Source of the DNA: Actinomycetota bacterium
GTDB taxonomy: Bacteria; Actinomycetota; Nitriliruptoria; Euzebyales; Egibacteraceae
NCBI GenBank assembly: GCA_019347785.1
Contig: JAHWKQ010000043.1
Location: forward strand, 3,942 to 12,400
Length of the DNA stretch: 8,459 nt
Direction of reading: 5' to 3'
In this document: positions 1-5,168 of the stretch, in pieces
How the letters are laid out: each line of letters opens with the position of its first letter
How positions within the stretch are numbered: the first letter of the stretch is position 1
Notes under the pieces: model-generated
Told to the model about the DNA's origin: nothing
The model's database searches: none
Seen by the model: the letters and a program-made list of their open reading frames with translations, nothing else
Program-made: the position numbers and the translations under genes

Positions 1-2
1 GG

Positions 3-1223
3 CGACGCCGACGGGCAGGACGCCTGAGCTCCCTGGCCTCTCACGGCTCGGCCGTCCCCGGCCGCACCGGGGGGCTGGCCCGCTGCGTCGGTGACCCCGA
101 CCGGTTCCTGGCCGCCGGGTGGAGCAAGCGGGCCCGCCTGCATCGGGGAACTGACGTCCGAGGGCTTCTCGGCGTCGACGAGGTGGACCACATCGTGTCG
201 TCGACGGCGCTTCGGGCGCCGGCGTTCCGCCTCGTCAAGGGCGGGGTGACGCTGGAGCCGGGTGTGTGCACCCGGCGGGCCCGCATCGGCTCTCGCACCG
301 TCACGGACCTCATCGACGTGGGCCGGGTCTGGGACCACTTCGCCGACGGGGCGACGATCGTGCTCCAGGGGCTGCACCGATACTGGCCGCCCGTGGCCGA
401 GCTGTGCCGCGACCTGGAGGAGGACCTGACCCACCCGGTGCAGGCCAACGCCTATGTCACCCCCCCGGTGGCGCAGGGGCTGCGGGTCCACGCCGACAGG
501 CACGACGTGTTCGCGCTGCAGACCCACGGGTCCAAGCAATGGGTCGTCTACGAGGATGACCGTCAGCCCCGCCCGGACGGCTCCGGGGAGACGCCGTCCC
601 TGGACGCGCGACTGCAGCCGGGCGACTGCCTGTACATCCCCCAGGGCGTGCGCCATGCGGCTCGGACCGTGGACCGTGCCAGCATCCACCTGACCCTCGG
701 GGTGCGCACCGTCACCTGGGCCGACGTGCTCGCCCCGGTCTGGAGGCGGGCCGTCGAGGATCCCCCGTTGCAGCAGCCGCTGCCCGCCGGCTTCGCGCGG
801 GACCCGGAGGCGCTGGCGCAGGAGGCGGGGCGACGGCTGAAGGGGGTGGCCGAGGGGTTGGCCGCCGCAGACGCCGGCGAGGCCGTCGCGCGGGCGGCCA
901 GGGAGGTTTCGGTTGCCCGGGCGCCGGCGCTGGGCGGTCAGCTGCACCAGCTGCTGTTCGCCGGTGAGATCGGTGACGGCACGGTCGTGCGCCGGCGCCC
1001 CCACTCGGCCTGTGCGATCAGCCGCCACGGCGACGCACTCCAGGTCGAGCTCGGGGACCGCACGCTGCGCATGCCCGTCTCGGCCGAGCCGGCTCTGCGC
1101 GCCGGACTGCGCCGGGGGGAGTTCGCGGTGGCCGACCTGGCCGACCATCTCGACGAGCCCGGCCGGGTCACCCTGGTGCGCCGCCTCGTGCGCGAGGGGC
1201 TGCTCATGGTGGTCGATGGCTGA
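3..1223 (+). CDS. JmjC/cupin_4 (ROXA-like) Fe(II)/2-oxoglutarate-dependent oxygenase, 5' partial
   Basis: Probable soluble dioxygenase of the cupin_4/JmjC family, which includes bacterial RoxA/YcfD (an arginine hydroxylase of ribosomal protein uL16) and human NO66/MINA53. The iron-binding triad is visible: H-x-D at 489-497 (His-Ala-Asp, then Arg-His-Asp-Val-Phe) and the distal His at 654-656 in a 'YIPQGVRHAA' strand. A 'VLQGLHRYWPP' stretch (about 361-393) and 'NAYVTPP' (448-468) are typical of actinobacterial members. The last 60 or so residues look like the winged-helix tail of this family. The frame is open to the left edge, and the stretch from about 78 ('LARCVGDPDRFLAAGW', then 'LLGVDEVDHIVSS') matches the family N-terminus. 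The GTG at 183 is therefore not the true start. No ATG, GTG or TTG lies in frame between 3 and 182, so the start is outside the window or a rare CTG. About 406 residues are visible. The stop overlaps the next gene by 8 bp, suggesting translational coupling. The family is clear; the actinobacterial substrate is unknown. Confidence 0.88.
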   Translation, partial: RRRRAGRLSSLASHGSAVPGRTGGLARCVGDPDRFLAAGWSKRARLHRGTDVRGLLGVDEVDHIVSSTALRAPAFRLVKGGVTLEPGVCTRRARIGSRTVTDLIDVGRVWDHFADGATIVLQGLHRYWPPVAELCRDLEEDLTHPVQANAYVTPPVAQGLRVHADRHDVFALQTHGSKQWVVYEDDRQPRPDGSGETPSLDARLQPGDCLYIPQGVRHAARTVDRASIHLTLGVRTVTWADVLAPVWRRAVEDPPLQQPLPAGFARDPEALAQEAGRRLKGVAEGLAAADAGEAVARAAREVSVARAPALGGQLHQLLFAGEIGDGTVVRRRPHSACAISRHGDALQVELGDRTLRMPVSAEPALRAGLRRGEFAVADLADHLDEPGRVTLVRRLVREGLLMVVDG

Positions 1224-2109
1224 ACGGTTCAGCTGCGCGCTCGCGTCGCGGCTGCTGGGGGAGCCCCGCTACGGGACCGCCTCGCAGGCGCGCCGCTGGC
1301 TGCTGGTCGAGCAGCCGGGGCCCTGGGGCACGGACGCCGTCGTGCAGAGCCGCCTGCCGTCGCAGGTCGCCGTCCGACTGCGCGCGGTCGCGCGGGCGGC
1401 GGGGGCCCGACTGCTGGTGATCCGTCGGCCCGGCCGGTCCGCGCCCACCCGTCGCACCTGCTTCGCCGTGGTGTCCACAGGGGGCATCCGGCACGTCGAG
1501 CGCTTCATCGTGGATCATCCCGCCGACCTGCTGGGCATCGACTGGTCGCCGTTGCGCGGGTTCGCGCCCGTCGGCGGCGAGGTCGTCGACCACCCCCTCT
1601 ACCTGGTGTGCACCAACGGCAGCCACGACACGTGCTGTGCTCGCTTCGGCCGCCCGGTCGCGCGGGCGCTGGAGGAGGCCCTCGGCGACCGGGTCTGGGA
1701 GGCGTCGCACTATGGAGGGGACCGCTTCGCCGGCAACCTGGTGTGCCTGCCCGACGGCATCTACTACGGCGGGGTGGACGCGGGCCAGGCGCTGGGCCTG
1801 GTCGAGCGGCACCAGGCGGGGCGCGTGGACCTGGACCACTATCGCGGCCGCTCGTTCCTGCCCTTCGTGGCGCAGGCCGCCGAGCACTTCGTGCGCGAGG
1901 AACGGGGGCTGACGCACGTCGACGACGTCGCCGTGCAGCGGGTCGACGCGATGGACGGCGGCAGGTTCCGCGTCGGGGTCGTCACGTCGGCCGGCGAGGT
2001 GATCGCCGCCACCGTGGAGTGCTCCGAGGCCATCGACCCCCAACAGCTCACCTGTCGGTCCAGCAGCGAGGAGCACCCGCCCCGCTACCGGCTGGTGGCC
2101 CTGAGCTAG
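1216..2109 (+). CDS. Sucrase/ferredoxin-like protein (Apd1-type thioredoxin-like [2Fe-2S] ferredoxin)
   Basis: A 297-residue protein of the Suc_Fer-like family. Despite the name 'sucrase', members are thioredoxin-fold ferredoxins; yeast Apd1 binds a [2Fe-2S] cluster through two Cys and two His. Visible hallmarks are an N-terminal 'SCALASRLLGEP' (residues 6-17, Cys7), 'RRWLLVEQPGPWG' (26-38), 'CTNGSHDTCC' (132-141) and 'ASHYGGDRFAGNLVCLPDG' starting just before His165. Candidate cluster ligands are Cys132, Cys140 or Cys141, and His165. The residue three beyond the His is Asp169 rather than the His of Apd1, and Cys177 lies nearby. No signal peptide or membrane segment is seen, so it is probably cytosolic. 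The ATG sits inside the end of the cupin gene (ATGGCTGA, 8 bp overlap). There is no good ribosome binding site in front, so translation is likely coupled. Its role, possibly electron transfer to the upstream oxygenase, is inference. Confidence 0.88.
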   Translation: MAERFSCALASRLLGEPRYGTASQARRWLLVEQPGPWGTDAVVQSRLPSQVAVRLRAVARAAGARLLVIRRPGRSAPTRRTCFAVVSTGGIRHVERFIVDHPADLLGIDWSPLRGFAPVGGEVVDHPLYLVCTNGSHDTCCARFGRPVARALEEALGDRVWEASHYGGDRFAGNLVCLPDGIYYGGVDAGQALGLVERHQAGRVDLDHYRGRSFLPFVAQAAEHFVREERGLTHVDDVAVQRVDAMDGGRFRVGVVTSAGEVIAATVECSEAIDPQQLTCRSSSEEHPPRYRLVALS

Positions 2110-2112
2110 CTC

Positions 2113-2125
2113 CGGCGGCTCGCCG
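2113..2125. terminator. Short GC hairpin in the convergent gap (weak terminator candidate)
   Basis: CGGCG-GCT-CGCCG forms a 5-bp stem with a 3-nt loop within the 17-bp gap between the ferredoxin stop (TAG 2107-2109) and the DUF1697 stop on the opposite strand. The position suits a bidirectional terminator. There is no T-tract and the stem is short, so in DNA this GC-rich it could be chance. Confidence 0.25.
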
Positions 2126-2126
2126 A

Positions 2127-2720
2127 TCAACCCATGAAGTACTTCGCCGCCAACTGCTCGACCGTGCCCTTCGTCCGCATCGTGGAGGGGCCGAGCAGTG
2201 TCGCGATCGCCTTCTGGTCCAGTCGCGAGTCGAGGATCCCTCCGCTGGGAAGCCAGTACAGCTCGCGGTCTCCGAGCGCGAGCCTGTCCTGGTCGGTGGC
2301 CAGGGCCAGCACGGCCGCCTCGGCCCCCTTCGCCGGCCGATCGGACAGCAGCGACACCTGCAGCTTTCCCCTGGAGGTCCGGAGCAATTCGGGATCGAAC
2401 GGCTGGTGCTCCGCGAGGGCGCGCATCTCGTAGGCCGTGCGCAGGAAGGTCGGCACCTCGTAGCCGAGGGACTCGGCCAGCCCCTCCTCGATCCGGGTCG
2501 TCAGCATGGCGGCGGGCTCGCGCCCGGCGCTGAAGGCGACGTTGCCGCTCGTGCGAAAGGTGGCCACGTCACCGAAGCCGAGGTCCTCGAAGATCCTCCG
2601 CAGCTCGGCGCTGGACACCCGCCGACGGGGCCCGAGGTTGACCGCGCGGAGGAAGGCGGCGTACTTGGTCATCGGCGGCGGCACCGTATCGCCCTGGACC
2701 CACCGGGGAGGCGGCTTCAT
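2127..2720 (-). CDS. DUF1697 family protein
   Basis: A 197-residue protein of the DUF1697 family, a small soluble family of about 180 residues with no established function. Recognised from 'KYAAFLRAVNLG' near the start, 'ATFRTSGNVAFSAG', 'YEVPTFLRT', and a C-terminal block 'RELYWLPSGGILDSRLD' ending in 'LAAKYFMG'. It appears complete. Two ATG starts are possible. The ATG at 2720 has a strong AGGAG (2729-2733 on the complement) with an 8-nt spacer. The internal ATG at 2672 begins exactly at the conserved 'MTKYAAFLRAVN' but has no ribosome binding site. I chose 2720, which adds 16 residues. It lies 24 bp downstream of the PMT gene on the same strand and is probably cotranscribed with it. No catalytic residues can be assigned. 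Confidence 0.87.
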   Translation of the reverse strand: MKPPPRWVQGDTVPPPMTKYAAFLRAVNLGPRRRVSSAELRRIFEDLGFGDVATFRTSGNVAFSAGREPAAMLTTRIEEGLAESLGYEVPTFLRTAYEMRALAEHQPFDPELLRTSRGKLQVSLLSDRPAKGAEAAVLALATDQDRLALGDRELYWLPSGGILDSRLDQKAIATLLGPSTMRTKGTVEQLAAKYFMG

Positions 2721-2728
2721 GGTGGCGG

Positions 2729-2733
2729 CTCCT
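2729..2733 (-). promoter_or_regulatory. Shine-Dalgarno AGGAG of the DUF1697 gene
   Basis: CTCCT on the plus strand reads AGGAG on the complement, 8 nt before the ATG at 2720 and within the short gap after the PMT stop. It decides between the two candidate starts and allows initiation independent of the upstream gene. Confidence 0.6.
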
Positions 2734-2744
2734 GGGCAACGCGG

Positions 2745-4166
2745 CTAGATCCAGCTGTCGGCCCAGATGCGCAGGTTCCACGCGGCGCGGCTGATCTCGA
2801 CGCCGGCCAGCAGCGGGTACCAGAACACGAACCCGGCGACGGCCAGGGCGCCGACCCCCGTCGGCAGCCACCGCAGCGCCCGCCACCGGCGTGCCCGCCA
2901 GGCGGCGTGGGCCAGCCCCAGGCAGACGAAGGGCGCCAGGGGCGTGGCGTAGAAGAACAGCACCGGCCGCGGCGACGCGAGCCACGGCAGGTACTGGCCG
3001 GCCAGGAACACCAGCACCGCGGCCGCGGGCCAGTCGCGCCGGACGACGGCCAGCCACGCCAGCGCCGGGTAGGCCGCCAGCGCCGGCCACCACACCGCCG
3101 GGTTGCCGAGGCCCAGGATCTCGGCGATGGCGCCCCGCGCCACGACGCACTCGCGCCGGGGGGTGTCACCGTCGCATGACTCGACGTAGTAGGCCACGGG
3201 CCGGCCCAGGAGGGGCCACGTGAGCGCCGGCGCCCGGTAGGGGTGGTCGGCGTCCAGGTCGCGGTGGAACACGGCGATGTCACGCTGCTCGTCCAACCAC
3301 GCCCGGACACGGCCGGCCGCCGGCACCGGGCAGGTCCGGGGGTCGGGACACAGCTGCCGGCCCGCATGGGTCTGCGGGAAGCGGGCGAACCAGGGGCCGT
3401 AGCTGAGCACGTATACCGCCGCCGGGACGACCGCGAGCGTGACCACGACGCTGCCCAGCACGGGCCCCACGCCGGGCGCCAACCGTCCGGTGGCGGCTCT
3501 GTGGCGGGCGAGCTCGCCGCCCAGGACGAGCAGGCCCGCGGCCCCCACGGCCAGCAGGGCGGACCATTTCGTGGCCAGGGCGAGTCCCAACGCCACCCCG
3601 GCCAGCCATCGCCGTGGGCGTCGCCACTGGGACGGGGGGGCAGCGCCCCCACGGTGGCCGCCGTCCGCCGCGATGCCCGGCCAGGCGCGGTCGCGGTCGG
3701 CGAGAAGCAGCCAGAAGCCGGTGACGACGAACAGCCCGAGGAACACGTCGAGCATGGCGATCCGGCTCATCGTGAACGCCAGCCCGTCGACGGCCAGCAG
3801 CAGCGCCGCCAGCGCCGCGGCGCCCCGGCGGCGGAACAGGCGCAGACCGGCCAGGTAGGTGACGAGCACCGTCAGCGTGCCCGCCAGCGCGGCGGCGACC
3901 CGCCAGCCGAACGGCTCGAAGCCTGCCGCGGCGACGCCTGCCGCGATCAGCCACTTGCCGACCGGCGGGTGCACGACGAAGTCCTGCTCGACGCCGTGGC
4001 GCAGCAGGTCGCGCGCGTCCCGGGCGTAGTACGTCTCGTCGAAGTAGATGCGCGGGGGCTGGTCGAGGCGATACAACCGTACCGACCCGGCCAGCACCAC
4101 GAGCAGCAACGGAACGAGCCACGCCGCGGCCGGTCGCGGCCAGCCGGCGCCGGTGTGTGTCGGCAT
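2745..4166 (-). CDS. Protein O-mannosyltransferase (PMT/GT39-family polyprenyl-phosphate-mannose:protein mannosyltransferase)
   Basis: A 473-residue multi-spanning membrane glycosyltransferase. Family members transfer mannose from a polyprenyl-phosphate donor to Ser/Thr of proteins emerging from the Sec pathway, on the outer face of the membrane. The first hydrophobic segment (about residues 15-28) is followed by a loop with the catalytic-type acidic pair Asp43-Glu44 ('YFDETYYARDA'). Then come 'HPPVGKW' (66-72), 'SRIAMLD' (134-140) and further hydrophobic segments. It ends in 'WADSWI', resembling the tryptophan-rich tails of actinobacterial PMTs. Length is close to that of M. tuberculosis Rv1002c (about 500). 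The ATG lies just upstream of the first membrane segment. A TAGACT box ends 9 nt before it, so the mRNA may be almost leaderless. It is divergent from rsmI across 56 bp, as in mycobacteria, and is followed by DUF1697. A run of seven C (complement of 3634-3640) encodes part of a low-complexity loop, with no sign of a frameshift. Confidence 0.88.
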   Translation of the reverse strand: MPTHTGAGWPRPAAAWLVPLLLVVLAGSVRLYRLDQPPRIYFDETYYARDARDLLRHGVEQDFVVHPPVGKWLIAAGVAAAGFEPFGWRVAAALAGTLTVLVTYLAGLRLFRRRGAAALAALLLAVDGLAFTMSRIAMLDVFLGLFVVTGFWLLLADRDRAWPGIAADGGHRGGAAPPSQWRRPRRWLAGVALGLALATKWSALLAVGAAGLLVLGGELARHRAATGRLAPGVGPVLGSVVVTLAVVPAAVYVLSYGPWFARFPQTHAGRQLCPDPRTCPVPAAGRVRAWLDEQRDIAVFHRDLDADHPYRAPALTWPLLGRPVAYYVESCDGDTPRRECVVARGAIAEILGLGNPAVWWPALAAYPALAWLAVVRRDWPAAAVLVFLAGQYLPWLASPRPVLFFYATPLAPFVCLGLAHAAWRARRWRALRWLPTGVGALAVAGFVFWYPLLAGVEISRAAWNLRIWADSWI

Positions 4167-4175
4167 GCGCAGGCG

Positions 4176-4181
4176 AGTCTA
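4176..4181 (-). promoter_or_regulatory. Possible -10 box (TAGACT) for the PMT gene
   Basis: On the complement, TAGACT fits the TAnnnT -10 consensus and ends 9 nt before the PMT ATG, which would place the transcript start at or very near the start codon. No good -35 hexamer lies at 16-18 bp. Assigned from position and motif only. Confidence 0.35.
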
Positions 4182-4211
4182 CGGGTGCCCCGTCAGTGGA
4201 TGGCCGGTGTG

Positions 4212-4218
4212 AAGGAGG
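4212..4218 (+). promoter_or_regulatory. Shine-Dalgarno AAGGAGG of rsmI
   Basis: A near-perfect anti-SD complement, 4 nt before the GTG at 4223. The spacer is a little short, but this is the best ribosome binding site in the window. It fixes the rsmI start at 4223 instead of the in-frame ATG at 4157, which would overlap the start of the divergent PMT gene. Confidence 0.7.
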
Positions 4219-4222
4219 CGAA

Positions 4223-5086
4223 GTGGCCGAGGGGGACGCCGGCCCGGGCGCGGCCGCCGGGCGGCTGGTGCTGGTCGGCACGCCCATCGGCAACCTCGGC
4301 GACCTGTCACCGCGTGCCGCCGCGGCCCTGGCCGCCGCGGATGTGGTGGCCGCCGAGGACACCCGGCGCAGCCGCGTGCTGTTGGGCCACGCCGGCGTGC
4401 GGACGCCGCTCGTCAGCTACCACGAGCACAACGAGGAGCGCCGCACCGGCGAGCTGGTCGAGCGGATCGCGGCCGGCGACACCGTCGCGCTGGTCACCGA
4501 CGCCGGCACGCCGGGCATCTCGGACCCGGGCTACCGGCTGGTCCGCGCCACCGCGGAAAGGGGGCTGTCGGTCGAGGCGGTGCCGGGCCCGGTGGCGGCC
4601 GTGCAGGCCCTCGTGGTCTCGGGCCTGCCCACGGACCGCTTCGCCTTCGAGGGCTTCCTGCCGCGCAGGGCCGGCCCCCGGCGCCGGCGGCTGGGGGAGC
4701 TGGCCGCCGACCCGCGCACGCTGGTGTTCTACGTCGCCCCGCACCGGGCCGGAGACGACCTGGCGGCCATGGCCGAGGTGTTCGGCGACCGCGACGCCGC
4801 CCTGGCCCGGGAGCTGACCAAGCGCCACGAGGACGTGTGGCGGGCCCCGCTGCCGGCGCTCGCCGAGCGCGCCGCGGCCGAGCCGCCGCGCGGCGAGGTC
4901 ACCGTGGTCGTCGCCGGGTCGCCGGGCGGCGCCCCGACCGAGCTCACCTCCGCCGCCCTGGCGGCACGGGTGGCCGAGCAGGTGGCGGCCGGGGTGTCAC
5001 GCAGGGACGCGGTCACCCGGGTGGCCGAGTCCACCGGCGCCCCGCGGCGGCGGGTCTACCAGGCCGCCGTCGACCACCACGACTGA
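4223..5086 (+). CDS. rsmI: 16S rRNA (cytidine(1402)-2'-O)-methyltransferase RsmI
   Basis: A 287-residue SAM-dependent methyltransferase of the tetrapyrrole-methylase fold (E. coli RsmI is 286 residues). It methylates the 2'-OH of C1402 in the decoding centre of 16S rRNA, together with RsmH acting at the base. Diagnostic motifs are all present: 'GTPIGNLGD' (residues 19-27), 'AEDTRRSRVLL', 'SYHEHNEERR', the hallmark 'TDAGTPGISDPG' (92-103), 'PGPVAAVQALVVSGLPTDRF' and 'LTKRHEDVWR'. The C-terminal 45 or so residues ('VAAGVSRRDAVTRVAESTGA') form the helix-turn-helix-like tail usual in the family. The GTG start is set by AAGGAGG. A longer version from the ATG at 4157 would add 22 residues of unconserved sequence and run over the PMT start. 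It lies upstream of metG on the same strand, 82 bp away. Confidence 0.95.
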   Translation: MAEGDAGPGAAAGRLVLVGTPIGNLGDLSPRAAAALAAADVVAAEDTRRSRVLLGHAGVRTPLVSYHEHNEERRTGELVERIAAGDTVALVTDAGTPGISDPGYRLVRATAERGLSVEAVPGPVAAVQALVVSGLPTDRFAFEGFLPRRAGPRRRRLGELAADPRTLVFYVAPHRAGDDLAAMAEVFGDRDAALARELTKRHEDVWRAPLPALAERAAAEPPRGEVTVVVAGSPGGAPTELTSAALAARVAEQVAAGVSRRDAVTRVAESTGAPRRRVYQAAVDHHD

Positions 5087-5093
5087 CCCGCAC

Positions 5094-5134
5094 TGTGTCG
5101 AGTTCGCCACCGCATGCGTGCGCCAGTCGACACA
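5094..5134. promoter_or_regulatory. Dyad-symmetric element between rsmI and metG
   Basis: A perfect 8-bp inverted repeat, TGTGTCGA (5094-5101) and TCGACACA (5127-5134), is separated by 25 bp. CGCATGCG, a perfect palindrome (5111-5118), lies within half a base of the same centre, and CAC (5108-5110) pairs with GTG (5118-5120) about the centre of the outer arms. It lies just after the rsmI stop and upstream of the putative metG -10. It could be an operator or an RNA hairpin ending the rsmI transcript. There is no T-tract. Confidence 0.4.
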
Positions 5135-5155
5135 CCTCCGGGTGGGCGGCCGGGA

Positions 5156-5161
5156 TAGGCT
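5156..5161 (+). promoter_or_regulatory. Possible -10 box (TAGGCT) for a leaderless metG transcript
   Basis: TAGGCT matches TAnnnT and ends 7 nt before the metG ATG, so transcription would begin at about the A of ATG. No Shine-Dalgarno precedes the ATG, as expected of a leaderless gene. The nearest -35-like TCGACA (5127-5132) is 23 bp away, longer than usual. Confidence 0.45.
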
Positions 5162-5168
5162 GCATCCG

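Noticed and set aside
1204..2130. A 308-codon minus-strand frame opposite the ferredoxin gene
   Set aside because: The plus-strand frame has clear family motifs. The antisense product is rich in His, Gly and Ala without any recognisable family.
1608..3179. A 523-codon plus-strand frame running across the ferredoxin, DUF1697 and PMT genes
   Set aside because: It crosses three recognised genes on both strands, is full of Arg/Gly/Pro and has no domain. It is a composition artefact.
3634..3650. G7 run followed by a GGGGGC-AGC-GCCCCC hairpin inside the PMT gene, considered as a slippage or frameshift site
   Set aside because: The PMT reading frame is intact and recognisable on both sides, and neither alternative frame carries family sequence. 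It encodes a low-complexity loop.
4157..4222. Extension of rsmI to an upstream in-frame ATG
   Set aside because: It would overlap the PMT start, adds unconserved residues, and ignores the AAGGAGG placed in front of the GTG at 4223.
3243..4817. A 524-codon plus-strand frame across PMT and the start of rsmI
   Set aside because: It is antisense to PMT, then out of frame with rsmI, with a low-complexity Arg/Gly/Gln-rich product.
5087..5168. T-box or other riboswitch leader for metG
   Set aside because: The gap is only 82 bp, no T-box consensus or anticodon-like specifier loop was recognised, and the promoter position suggests a leaderless message.
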